Part shown: piece by piece, positions 50,911 through 61,654 of the stretch
How positions within the stretch are numbered: position 1 is the first letter of the stretch
How the letters are laid out: the number at the start of each line of letters is the position of its first letter
NCBI GenBank assembly: GCA_950097015.1
Contig: CATNEN010000010.1
Location: 1,814,501 to 1,878,500, forward strand
Direction of reading: 5' to 3'
Length of the DNA stretch: 64,000 bases
Origin: Macrostomum hystrix
Lineage: Eukaryota; Platyhelminthes; Macrostomidae
Program-made: the position numbers and the translations under genes
The notes under the pieces: generated by a model
Databases searched by the model: none
Seen by the model: the letters and a program-made list of their open reading frames with translations, nothing else
Told to the model about the DNA's origin: nothing

Positions 50911-51607
50911 ATTCGGTTATTCCTGATTGATAGCAACTCTTTAAATATAATATTACCTCTTAAATGAACAGTTTTTTTTTCATTTTTGCAAGTTACGTGT
51001 TAAGGGCTTGTAAGGTCTGCGCTGGTACACGCAATAAGCGGCAGTAAAGGTGGGCAGTGACAGGTCTCGCACCAGACGGTCTGCCTGTCTTTCTCTCCGC
51101 TTATTTCAGGCCGGGCACGCGCTCACCTCATGCTCACGGGTCAAACATTCTCCTAGCCTTTAGCAAGCAATTTTGTAAAAGGACACCCTAGTACTTTTAT
51201 TACAGGCCCAGATTTTTTCGATTGTCACAATGGGATTCGTACTTTAATCGTGCTTTGCGGGAAATTCATTTGCAAAAAAAACTAATAAAAGCGCGGCTGG
51301 ACTTCGGCATTCCATCTTCTAGCCGCGTGAGTCAGCTGCCCAACTGCTCAATCGAGACTGAAGACAATAATCAAATCTGAGCACAATAAACTCAAAAAGG
51401 TGCTTGCTCGGCCAAATTGGAGACACAGAATGAGCAGAGCGGCGCCGCGGGAGAAGTGCTAGCAATGGGCGGCCGTGGGCGGCAGCCGCTCTGTTTTGCT
51501 GGCCGTTACCAAAGCAAAGCAGAAGCGGCTGCCTGGGGCTGACTGTCCAGTATTGCCCGTTCCTTGTACTCAAGCTTGGCGCACCCGCTCACGCGCTTAA
51601 ATTAGAC
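50911..51607. other. Spacer upstream of the P450 gene
   Basis: AT-rich at first, then mixed. A minus-strand frame at 51319-51573 has no recognised domain and overlaps the probable P450 promoter region. Nothing else is supported. Confidence 0.4.
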
Positions 51608-51614
51608 ATAAAAG
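51608..51614 (+). promoter_or_regulatory. TATA-like element upstream of the P450 gene
   Basis: ATAAAAG lies about 105 bases before the P450 start codon, at a suitable distance for a short 5' untranslated region. No other core element was assigned. Confidence 0.35.
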
Positions 51615-51717
51615 CCTGTCGGGGAAGCCCTTTTAGCCGTGGTTGGCACACTGAGACAGCTTTGAGAACTATGATTTTCTGGCACGGCACTTTCATTGAT
51701 CGGCCTTAAAGAAGAAA

Positions 51718-54408
51718 ATGTCACTAGAAATCTATTCTGCCGTTGCCTTGAGCGGCCTGGTTTCAGTGCCGCTGCTGCTGTTGCTGCTGCTGAAGAGGAG
51801 CGGCGCGAAATCCGTGGACGGCAGGACTCCGCCGCCCGGACCCGCCGGTCCGCCGCTGCTCGGCCAGCTACCGGCCCTCTTCGCCACAGCGTTGCGCTGG
51901 GGTCGCCGGTTCCGCTTCCACCTGTACCTGCACGGCCTCAGCCAGAGCTTCGGCCCAGTCACCGCCTTCCGGTTGGGCACACAGCGGTTCGTCCTCATCA
52001 GCGGTCACGACGCTCTGCGAGAGGCGCTGATCAAACGCGGCGACGCCTTCGGCTACCGGATGGACACACCGTTCTTCCGCTACCTGTCCCGCAAGCGTGG
52101 CCTCGCCATGTCCGACGGGCCGCTCTGGGCCGAGCATCGCCGATTCGCCGTGCGCGCCTTTCGCCGTCTGGGACTCGGCGGGCAGCAGGCCGAGGTGCTG
52201 ATCGAGACGGAGTGCCGCAGCCTGACTGAGGCAGTGGCTGCCGCGGTCTCTGACAGCCGGAGCTGCTCAGCGGAGGTCGACGTTAGCGGTGAGCTTCTTG
52301 ATCTTCACTGGCTAGGGTTTAGGGTTAGGGTAATTGGGTCATTGGGTTCATTGTCATTGGGTTCTTCGTTCATTTCCTGCTCATCATTCACCGGCCTCCG
52401 AGTTGTTTTCCATTTTTCAGCTGTAATTTTGTTTTGCTTATCTCGCTTTTGAGTCAGAGTTAGTCCTGTTTTTCAGTTCTCTGACCCTGTTTTTACTATC
52501 TGAGTTGTTTCAATGTTGGAATGTGATAGCTAGGTCGGCCACTTGCGGCTGCGCTCTCACTAACTAAGGCACCCCTGGGCGGTTGCTGCTGGTCTGAAAG
52601 TTATGCCGGCTTTGAGCACTCCTCAGCCAGTTCGATTCCACTTTTAGCCAGACTTTTTCTCAGAGTTCACTCCACTCAGTACAGACTGCTTGGAGGGCGA
52701 GGGGGAGAGATAATGAGCTGAGACAGGGCTTGCACCTGATAAGAGGGTCAGGTCAGCTGTTCCAGTTGGTTTCAGTCATTTCGAGATAGCGGCGGAATTC
52801 CTGAGTATTCCAAAGTACAACCCGCCCTCACTGAGCAGACCTGATCACACGGGCGATTGTCAACGTCATCTCGCAGCTGCTGTTCTCAACCCGAGCCGAC
52901 TACTGTGACAGCGAACTCAGCGAGTATGTCTCTCACCTGAGCACACTGACTCACGGCGATTTCGTGACCCTGCTCATCACCTGCTATCCTTGGCTGCCAA
53001 TCCGACCCATGCTGGCCCTCTCGGCCGGGGCTCGAGCTCTGGACCGCAGCAACACTTGGGTGCTGGATTTCATGCGCAGCCGCGTCGACGCGGTCCGGGC
53101 GAGCCGGCCGGACGCCGAGTTCTGGTCGGACCCGGACAGCCAGCCGGCCAACTATGTGGAGGCCTACCTGCTTGAGCAGAGGCGGCAGCTGGATGAAACT
53201 GGCAGCGTCGGTACCTTCGATGATTACCAGCTGTGCCGCTCGGCCTACGATATTTACCTGGGCGGCACGGAGACATCGGCCAACACCCTGCGCTGGCTGC
53301 TGCTGCTGGCCGCCATGCACCCCGACTTACAGCAGCGCTGCCGGCTGGAAGTCGCCGCAGCCACAGCCGGCGACGCCGGCGTCTGGAGGCCGGTGCGGAT
53401 GGAGGACCGCGACAAGCTGCACTTCACCAGAGCCTTCATCGAGGAGACGCTGCGACTGGTGGTGCCGCTGCCGCTGGGGGTCAACAGCCGCGTGGTTCGG
53501 GTGAGTGATTAAATGGAGCCGCTGTGTACAAGTTCGAGTTCGGAATGAGCAATTGCCCCTTCAGAGAGGCATAAAAGTACACATGTGACCGAAATGTAAC
53601 TCAAAATGCAAACCGTTCTAAATCACATTCCATTGCCATGTGATTAGAGCCTACAAATGCACTTTTAATGCACGAAAAATGTACTATTAGTCAATAATTG
53701 TTCTGCCGTATTAGAACACTATAATACCATTTGTACTTTCCAAGAATTATTGTTATTAACGCCATGCTAGTGTATGGTTCTCCTAAATTGTCTAAAGTTG
53801 AATTGATACCATTTCAGTGCTAGTCAATATGCCAGTGCTCCACTGCTTTAGTCATCCAGGTGCTTTTGTGTCGCAGTTTATTCATGCACAATAACAATTA
53901 AATGCACTTAAGTCTTATTTACGTCAGCAGTATCTTGCTCACTATACTACTCACTGAGTAGCGCAGCCCGAACCTTTTGCAAAAATTGTCTGCCCCTGTC
54001 GCTCTCCTGCAGTCCACTGAGGTGAGCGGCTTCACAGTCGAGCCCACCGACTTTGTCATGCTGAACCTGTACGCCACCCACCGAGACCCGGTGCACTTTC
54101 CGGAGCCCGAGAAGTTCATCCCGGAGCGCTTCATCGAGCCGGAGACTGGGCGGTGCCGCCGACTCGACCAGGCCGTCAGCTTCGGCATCGGGCGCCGGGC
54201 CTGCCTGGGTGAGCAGCTGGCTCAGCGGGAGCTGCTCGTGTTCTTCGGCAGCCTGGTCAGCAGGTTTCGATTCGAGCTGGGAGAGGCCGAGCTCAGCAGA
54301 CCCGACAGGCTGCAGGAGCTGCTGCTCGGGTCCATCGGCCTCATCAGAGCACCTGGCGACCACAAGCTGCGCGTCACCTGCCTGGACCCGAGCCAACCAG
54401 CTAATTGA
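51718..54408 (+). CDS. Microsomal cytochrome P450, CYP2-clan-like, three exons
   Basis: A haem-thiolate monooxygenase of the endoplasmic reticulum. Exons are 51718-52288, 52839-53500 and 54013-54408; both introns are GT-AG (550 and 512 bp) and in phase, giving 542 residues. The N-terminus has a hydrophobic anchor (VSVPLLLLLLL) followed by the proline-rich hinge PPPGPAGPPLLGQLP. Further motifs in order are the C-helix WAEHRRFAVRAFR, the I-helix GGTETSANT (332-340), the K-helix EETLR with Glu393 and Arg396, the PERF-like FIPERF (446-451) and the haem loop FGIGRRACLG (468-477) with Cys475. The I-helix has GGTETS where most have AGTDTT, still compatible with oxygen activation. The substrate cannot be told from sequence; clan assignment is from motif style only. 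Confidence 0.93.
52313..52330. repeat. Telomere-like TTAGGG motif in P450 intron 1
   Basis: TAGGGTTTAGGGTTAGGG, about three imperfect copies of the animal telomere hexamer, lies 25 bases into intron 1 and is followed by degenerate ATTGGGTC repeats. It is too short to be a telomere relic with certainty. Confidence 0.5.
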
Positions 54409-55407
54409 TTTCCGCTTCTTGCTCGCTGATTTTAAATACCGATTGACACATTGCTTTTTTGATTGTTGGCTTGATGGATTGATTGATCAGTGAATGTCAA
54501 TATTGATTGATTGTCTGAAGGATAAATTAATTAATGAAATTCATTATCTTTTTACAATGGAAATGATTTTTAGATCGATGAATTTATATCAATGAGTTAC
54601 TTGATAGCCTGAATGATTGATTGATAAACGAATTTCATTATTGAATTGATTGATCATTGTTTTTTATCAATTTTCTAGATTCTCGTTTTCAGAGCAGCTA
54701 ATCCGTATTGCTAAGGAGTGCAGAATCTGCAAAATATTTTGAAGCTGTCAGCAATGAATCATACTCTGAGTGCCATTGTCCGGCCCTTCTGTTTATAGAC
54801 GTGGATCATTTTAATCTCCCTAGAAATTGCCGACTGCGGCTTGACTTTTAAACAGGTGCCACTTTTCTTGTGTCATGCTCTCTGCTTGTTTGCCATTTAT
54901 TAATCCGCCAACACCTGCTGAGCACCTGCTGTGCACCAATCTCCCAGTGACTCAAGTCAAAGCGCGCAAGTGTAAATTTGAAAATACAAACTACGATTGA
55001 CCGTGATTTTTTGCGGTGCAGAACTGCGACCACAGATGCTTTGTGGCCACAATCTCCTTCATTGTTCTACGAGCTCCTTTGGGACCTTGGAATTGGTGGC
55101 TTACACGAGCGAGCAACTGAAACCCAACCAATGAAAAACATATATAATTAGCAAAATGTAACGCCTGAAGTGCAGAGTTCTAAGGCTCTATGAACAGCCA
55201 CTGAAATCCATGCGAGATTAAGGCCAGCTAATTCATTAGTGGCTACTGCCGATTGGTCCAGTGTGACAGCCAATGAGATCGCTGACTAGGATGACCCGTG
55301 CAGCGCAATCAGCAGTTTATCACGGGCGCCGTCCTAAGCATTCTCCGAAAAACCTGCTTTACCAGCCACATTTCTAAATTGCCTTCTTAGTACTCGTATT
55401 TGAGACG
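54409..55407. other. P450 3' flank and spacer
   Basis: The first 270 bases are rich in degenerate TTGATTGAT repeats. No strong polyadenylation signal is near the stop. The rest is AT-rich with no coding signal. An acceptor-like GCCTTCTTAG ending at 55390 precedes the next gene's ATG by 17 bases. Confidence 0.4.
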
Positions 55408-56079
55408 ATGAGCTCAAACTATCCCTACGCCTCGTCTGTGTCCTCCGACGACTCGAATGTCAATCGTCGACCGCCTCGCTGCTGCGAGTCATCACGTCGC
55501 CTTCAGCGTCATCGACGCCATCAGAAATTGTCAAGGTCTGGTGGCGGGCTGGGGGCAGCCGAGGTGTGCGTCACATTTGAAGGTCGGCGATACGCGCTGG
55601 CTGGCCTCGCGGAGGACACGACCTGCCGGGACGCGGTCTTCGCCCTTCTGTGGCATCGGCAGCGTCGGAAGACGCCGACGGCGATCATTTCGCCAGCGAA
55701 GGCCTGGAAGACGGCGGCCGACTACGAGCTGCTCGCTGACATGCCCGATGGTCGGGCAAAGCGAGCACGCGGTCATCTCCCGCTGCTCCGCGTCGCGGAA
55801 CTTATGCGGCGTCGGTGGTCTGGCCACGTCGGTACGCAGCCGCCGCTGCTGCAGGTTCGGCTGCGAAGGACTGCGACAGCCCCGCCAGCCGGGAACGCGG
55901 ATGATGACATCATCGGGGATTGGATGCGCCGGCTGGACCTCCTAACGGAGTTGGCGCCCATTCGTGTTGATGTGGCCAACGCCGACGCGGCTGCGGCGTC
56001 TTCGGAGGCTGGGGACAGCGGGTTTGGAACGGAGACCGAGTGCAGCTGCGACCTGGTGTTCTATGCCACTCTGGTCTAG
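55408..56079 (+). CDS. RASSF7-10-like protein with an N-terminal ubiquitin-like (RA) fold
   Basis: A single-exon frame of 223 residues. After a Ser-rich and basic N-terminus (1-50) comes a region (about 51-155) that follows the N-terminal RASSF family: VCVTFEGRRYALAGLAEDTT, then CRDAVFALL, then DYELLADMPDG, ending LLQVRLRRT, which matches the family's terminal strand (xVQFVLRRT). In RASSF7-10 this ubiquitin-like RA domain binds small GTPases and is followed by a coiled coil. Here no coiled coil is visible; the C-terminus (160-223) is acidic and alanine-rich, ending CDLVFYATLV. The first ATG was chosen; no upstream ATG is in frame. Confidence is good that it is a protein, moderate for the family. 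Confidence 0.6.
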   Translation: MSSNYPYASSVSSDDSNVNRRPPRCCESSRRLQRHRRHQKLSRSGGGLGAAEVCVTFEGRRYALAGLAEDTTCRDAVFALLWHRQRRKTPTAIISPAKAWKTAADYELLADMPDGRAKRARGHLPLLRVAELMRRRWSGHVGTQPPLLQVRLRRTATAPPAGNADDDIIGDWMRRLDLLTELAPIRVDVANADAAAASSEAGDSGFGTETECSCDLVFYATLV

Positions 56080-57196
56080 CGGCAGACCATCAACTTCTAG
56101 GTCCCCGTTCAGTCATTGGAGACTCATCTGAGCATAGCACACCTGAAGAATCGGGTGAGGTAATGACCAAAACACTGACGAATCGGGTTTATATAATGAG
56201 CAATTTAAGAACGCTTGCGCTAAGCAATTATTTTGTCTTGTTTGATAACTTTCTAATCTAGTCATAGAATGTACTGCCTATAATCCCCAAATTTAAATGC
56301 CATGTCCTTTGCTTTATAAACCTTTTTATTCATAAATTATATCAATCAAAACAGTTTTATCTGCTCTTTCCACAGAAGTCTCTCACTGCACAGTTTAACA
56401 TAAGTAAAATTTGTTTAAAATGTATACTAAGAAATTTACCTTTTTAAAAAATCTATATTAATTTTTATCTTCAGAGCTGAATCGGATTTTACAGGTCGAA
56501 TTACCCCCTGTCGCGACCTTCACGTGTTCCCATGTAAGTTCACCTGCACTTCCACCTCACATCTGCTCTCAAACTCTCAATCCGTTCTAATTATATCCGG
56601 CTGTCTTTCCGGCCTTTGATCTTTCCGCCGCCTTCTGATTGGTCCGCCTCTCACCTGACCTTATCCTCTTACCTTCTTATCTTACCGCCAACCCCTGCTG
56701 CAGGTTCTGCAATTAAAGGCTGCCTTCAAGCCAGTGAAATTGTTCAATTCGATTTTCTTTAGACATTGGCTGCTGACCCAGGTCTGAAGACCGTGGGACA
56801 GTGCCTCATTGGTAACTTCTGTCTTCTGGCCTTCCTAGTCTGTCTCTGAGTCAACCAGGACTGTCATAAAAAACAACTCCCCCAATGTCCCAGTCATCCG
56901 AACCTTTAAAAGGGTTTCCATAGCTGGCACAGAAATTACACGAGGCAAGTTGCGCTCAGCCCACTCACATGTTTTATTACCTTCATGGCTGATCTCCTCG
57001 TGCTCTTGTGTGTGTGAGTCCGCTGGCTCATTTACTAAATTTCCATTTGAAGCAATTAAGTCGACGAAGTAATCTTTTAAGGGCTCATTACTAATGCAGC
57101 GAGAGCTTTGTTACAACTTTGATAGTTGTCCACTTATCCTCTATCTCAGAGCCGTGGAAGTCAAAGACGTGGCCAGCTTGTAGCCTAGTGGCTAGG
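56080..57196. other. Intergenic spacer, nothing recognised
   Basis: AT-rich DNA with a short GC-richer stretch near 56500-56720. No domain-bearing frame. It ends at the presumed left terminus of a hAT-like element. Confidence 0.45.
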
Positions 57197-57590
57197 CAGG
57201 GGTCGGCAAACTTATCAGCGTGCGGGCCACGGAGAGAATCTAAAAGATGACAGCGGGTTGAACTGTAGGGATATGAGGAAGGGGTGAGATGAGACACGGG
57301 ATAGATAAGACAGGGGAGAGATGAGATAGGCAGAGGTGAGACGGGAGACACGGGAGAGATGAGATGGGAGAGAGATGGGAGACACGGGAGAGATGAGACT
57401 CTCCATCTCCAGATGAGAGAGGGGTGAGACGAGAGACACAGGAGAGATGAGATGGGAGACACGGGAGAGATGAGACTCTCCATCTCCAGATGAGAGAGAT
57501 GAGACGGATACTATACGTGTTGGAAGGGGCAACGGGCCGCATTTGGGAGTTTCGAGGGCCGCATCGCCCGCGGGGCGGAGTTAGCAATAT
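57197..57590. mobile_element. hAT-like non-autonomous element with an internal purine repeat
   Basis: CAGGGGTCGGCAAACTT at 57197 is the type of terminus found on hAT elements of the Charlie kind, and it is followed by GTGCGGGCCACGG. At the other side are GGGCCGCATTTGGGAG and GGGCCGCATCGCCCGCGGGG, the GGGCCGC-rich style seen inside the other end of such elements. Between them, from about 57270 to 57500, lies a purine-rich minisatellite of GAGATGAGACGGGAGACACG-like units. No transposase frame and no clear 8-bp target duplication were found, and the right terminus is not sharply defined, so the end coordinate is approximate. Confidence 0.5.
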
Positions 57591-59013
57591 GGGTGCTAAA
57601 GTCGGTCTAAAATTGGTCTCCGTAGTGCTGAAATGAATATGAATCTATGAATTTATAACAGCCTCCCTGCAATTTTTAATGGCTGTGTCCGTTTTGTTAT
57701 ATCGCGGGGATCGTAAGGAAAATTTACAGTTTCAAATTTCCTTTGCTCGCTTCCTGCTCATTGCCTCTGCCTGGGGCGGCCGAGATAAAAGGAATTATCT
57801 GCGGGTGGGATATTCTCGCTGGATTTCCCATGGAGAGGAGGAAACTCCCATGACGGAATCGAAGTGAAGAAGAATCTATTTCCGGTAAAGCTGTGATTGA
57901 CGATTGAGTCTCTGAGCAAATAAGAGAACAGTAATACGAAACTCTAGAAGGTCCTGGAAATTCGCAAAATGAAAATGCGTTAACACAGTGGTAAGGGAAT
58001 TGGGGAGAAGTAGATGAAGAGAAGGGGATGAGGACAGGAGAGGGAGAGAGGGGGAATCGGGGAAAAGAGAGGGGAGACGCAAAGAAGGGAAGAGACAAGG
58101 GGAGAAGGGAGATGGGGAGAAGGGAGAGGGGAGAGGCTTAGGGAATAGTTGTTTTTTAAGTTGGTGGCTCATAAATAAACTGGCAGCCACCAGCTCGCTC
58201 AGATCTCCGGCAGCCAAGAGGAACAGACGGTGGAAATCTGAGGCGGATCGATTTCCCAGACTCCAGGCGAACAATCTCAGATTCTCTACTTTGGTCTCCG
58301 ATTCCTTCCGTCTTCCCTTTTCTGTTGCGATTTCCCAAGATCCTTGCTTGGCAACAAAATAGGATCGTGTTGGTAGCTATAAAATGTTTTGTAGTAAATC
58401 AGGAAGCTTGTGGTTTGCTTTTAAATCCAACTGGCAACACAAAAGTACCATCCTAGCCGTCAGATTAAATTTAGATTTGCTGTCTTGGTCATCCGCAGTT
58501 TTATATTTGTAAAAATATTATACGAGCTATTGTTATATTATCGATCGCATACGAGAAATAAACTGGAACCCAACGAGAATCTCGAGTCAGAAGTGACGAG
58601 GAAACACCCATGCACAGATTACTAGCCAAACAGGCCGTTCATCAGTAGTTTATCCAGAAGTATGTGCCGCATTTTGAAGAGGAAATTATCTACTTGTACC
58701 CAAACTCCTCGGTAACAGCACACTAGACGCTTCTTTTTTTTATCTGGATGAATTTAGACTGAAGTCTCAAGACTCAAGTCGTCATCTGTTAAATCATCAA
58801 AGCTACAAGAAAATTTTGTGCATAGAAAACTAGACAGCAATAAGACGCGAGGGTTTTCCAGAATTAAGCAGAGTAGAAAAAATATTAAAAGGGGAAACGG
58901 TGCACAGAAACACAAGTAGCTTTGTTATAACTTATTTATCTTCCGGTTGAAAGCCGGAAATTTTATATAACGACAAATCCACTGAAGACAGATTAACAAA
59001 TCGATCGGCAGGC
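57591..59013. other. Intergenic spacer and 3' flank of tektin
   Basis: A GGGAGA-rich purine patch lies at 58010-58140. The remaining DNA is AT-rich and without a recognised gene. Minus-strand frames of 60-130 codons over 57724-58338 are low-complexity Ser/Pro/Leu. Confidence 0.4.
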
Positions 59014-61654
59014 TCAGAAGGCGTGGATCTGGAGGCTGCCCCGCAGGCCGCCGCACTGCACCTCGTCGATGTAGAGCGTGTTGGCCTTGATCTGGATTTC
59101 CTCCTCCAGGTCCAGCTGTCGTCGGCAGAGGCCCTTCAAAGAGTCGCGGCTGGCTGCCAGGCGCTGCGACAGCGCCTCCACGGAGGTGTGGATGCCGCCG
59201 ACTTCCTCCACGAGCCTGCAGGGTGTGGATGAAATTGCCGCCGTCCTCTTAGATGTGCTATTTTTATAAATCTGTACAGATTTAGAATGCACATGCTTCT
59301 TCGCCTACTCGTGAGTAGAAATTCTGGCATAAAGTAGAATATTGCAGTACTGTTCAATAAATACTGAATTGTCTAACAACGCTATATCACAAGTACTAGC
59401 TAAATATACAGCACAGCTGAATGTAAAATACCATAACTGCTTTCTAAGACTGCTTCTAGCAATCATGAAGCTAGAACTCGGTTAGCAACCAGCTAACATG
59501 GACTCATTGGGCTGAACAGCGCCATAATTAATTCGAGTAAAATTTCTGTTACTAAGCTAAAAGGGCTTTTGTCGAGTTTTTATCGGACCTGATCCCTGTG
59601 AGGTCAAGTTTGAGACCTCGGCCTCTGCAGCCGCCGCCACCGCCGCTGCTGACTCTGCCGACATTTGAAATCAGATCTGCGGTTAGCTTCCCTACAGTAA
59701 ATGTCTCAATCGAAAGTTTTGAACCGGCTCAAGATTAAGCCGAGCCCTGAGCTATTCTATCTATAGATTCTATAGAGCCTCTCTTATTCGCCCTTCCTCA
59801 GCCACTTTGTCCGCCCTCTCCTCAGCCACTCTATCCGCCCTTTCCTCAGCCACTCTATCCGCCCTCTCCTCAGCCACTCTATCCGCCCTTTCCTCAGCCA
59901 CTTTGTCCGCCCTTTCCTCAGCCACTCTATCCGCCCTTTCCTCAGCCACTCTATCCGCCCTTTCCTCAGCCACTCTATCCGCCCTTTCCTCAGCCACTCT
60001 ATCCGCCCTTTCCTCAGCCACTTTGTCCGCCCTTTCACGAGCAAATTAATCCGCCGTTCCTCTGCTACTCTCTCAGCCTTAAATCTTCGAATGCTCTAAT
60101 TATTCCCGATCGGCCCCATCCCGAACCTGAACTGGGCTGGGTCGCGGCACTGCTCCACGTTTGGCCGGGCGCCGCGGACCTTCAGTCGTGTCTCCGCCAC
60201 CTTCAGCGGCTGCTCCTTCTCGGCGATGGCCGCCTCCAGCTTGTCGATGTTGACCTCCATGTCCTTGACCTCGACCAGCACGTGGGCCAAGTGCTCCTCC
60301 AGCTTGGCCTTGGAGTCCCGAGTCTCCCCGATGCGCCGCTTCAGGGCGATGTCCACGCAGGTCTTCTGCTTCTCCAGATCGTTGGCCACGGCCTGCAGGA
60401 TGCCGTCAATTATGGAGCACATGTGGGCGGAGTTCTGGCGCTGCTTCTCCGCCTCCAGGATGTTGCGGTTGCTGAACTCCTGCCACTCCTCGGGGCTCAC
60501 GGACCTTGAAATGCGAGGAGCAACAATTGCAGAACAACCAGGTTGGGGAGATCGGGCAGAGGAGACCAGGATGAAGAAAGAGATCAAGAAAGGGGATCGG
60601 GAAGGGGAGATTAGGAAGGGGGCATTGGGAAGGGGAAATTTGGAAGGGGATATTGGGAAAGGGGCAGTGGGAAGGGGACATTGGGAAGGGGAAGGGGAGA
60701 TCGGGCACGGGAGATCAGGCAGAGGAGGATCTGGAAGGAGAGTAGCTGGACAGGTAGTTGAGCAGTGGTACTGACTTGCTGTCAATGCCGACGGCGCAGG
60801 GCGACCTGCCTAGGCCGGCCGTGTTGCCCTTGAGAGCCACGCAATGCGAGTCCAGCTGCTCGGCCGCCCGCTTATCGGCGATATCCTTCTCCAGCTGATA
60901 CTTGGCCTTACGATTTAGACGCAGCTGCTCCTTGGCCTGCTCAAGGGTCTTCATCAGCAGCGCCTGGGCGCCTTGGTTCACCTCCACCTCCTTCAGGAGC
61001 TCCTTCTGGACGTCGTCGTGCACCAGATCGATGCCGATGCGGCCCTCACTGTGTTGAGAGATTTTGAGGTACAGTTTGTCAGGCCGCTTTTTTGTGACCC
61101 GCACAACGACCTCTACTAATGCCGTTAATATTACTAGTACAAATTCATTCCCTCACCGGTTAATAAGGCACTGCTGAGAGATGTGCAGCGGCTCTTGGTA
61201 GGACTCCAGCGCCTTCTCCACTCGGTTGATGAAGGCGCCCAGCCGGTCGATCTCGCCGCTTACTCCGGCCAGCTTCTCGTCAACCTCCTCGCGCCAGTAC
61301 TTCACATCGTTTAGGCGCTGACCTGCGATTGTACAGAATAAAAGAAGCATGACATTCGCATTGGTTTTTTTATACTCTGCAACCTGCTTTAAAGAATCAA
61401 GAAAAAAATACGTGTACGAAAATTAATAAATTTCTACTTCAAGTAGCACTCAAGTACCACTCACTCAGCTTCTTGTCCACGTCGGCCTGCGCGGCGGCGG
61501 TCTTCTTGGCCGTCTCCTCGATGATGCGATCAGACTCGGCCTTGAGCCGTTCGGCGGCGGCCCGCTCGAGTTCGGCGTTGCGGTACTTCTGGTTGTTGCT
61601 GAAAGTCCACTCCGGGTGGGTGTAACGCGGTGGCGGATTCACGACCTTGGCCAT
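59014..61654 (-). CDS. TEKT1: Tektin-1, five exons
   Basis: Tektins are coiled-coil filaments inside ciliary doublet microtubules. Exons in coding order are 61465-61654, 61157-61322, 60776-61048, 60127-60504 and 59014-59215. Joins are GT-AG and in phase, giving 402 residues, close to the usual size of about 418 for tektin-1. It opens MAKVVNPPPRYTHPEW and carries EPLHISQQCL, EGRIGIDLVHDDVQKEL, RKAKYQLEKDI, SVSPEEWQEFS, the tektin nonapeptide as RPNVEQCRD (323-331) and the tektin-1 tail RRQLDLEEEIQIKANTLYID. The nonapeptide's usual Leu is Gln. The exon 4 donor is the weak GTTCGG, but phase and the motif FRLVEEV across the join support it. An acceptor-like CGCTGAGCAG lies just before the ATG. 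Confidence 0.94.
59784..60040 (-). repeat. 24-bp tandem repeat inside tektin intron 4
   Basis: About ten copies of a 24-bp unit made of CCGCCCTTTCCTCAG and CCACTCTAT, with CTTTGT replacing CTCTAT in some. Because 24 is a multiple of three, it reads on the minus strand as an 8-residue repeat, RVAEERAD, and stays open in all phases. It lies wholly between the well-supported exons 4 and 5, so it is intronic. Confidence 0.93.
60555..60745 (-). repeat. Purine-rich short repeat inside tektin intron 3
   Basis: Irregular units of GGGAAGGGGA with GATTAGGAA, GACATTGGGA and GATCGGGCA variants fill most of intron 3 (60505-60775). It reads as a pyrimidine tract on the transcribed strand, ahead of the exon 4 acceptor. 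Confidence 0.85.

Noticed and set aside
52964-53512. A separate P450 fragment starting at an internal GTG
   Set aside because: The same frame extends upstream to an acceptor at 52838 and joins exon 1 in phase, so it is exon 2 of one gene.
59770-60044. Possible alternative tektin exon encoding the 8-residue repeat RVAEERAD
   Set aside because: Exons 4 and 5 join in phase and rebuild the conserved FRLVEEV; the 24-bp repeat is open in all phases and has no good splice sites of its own.
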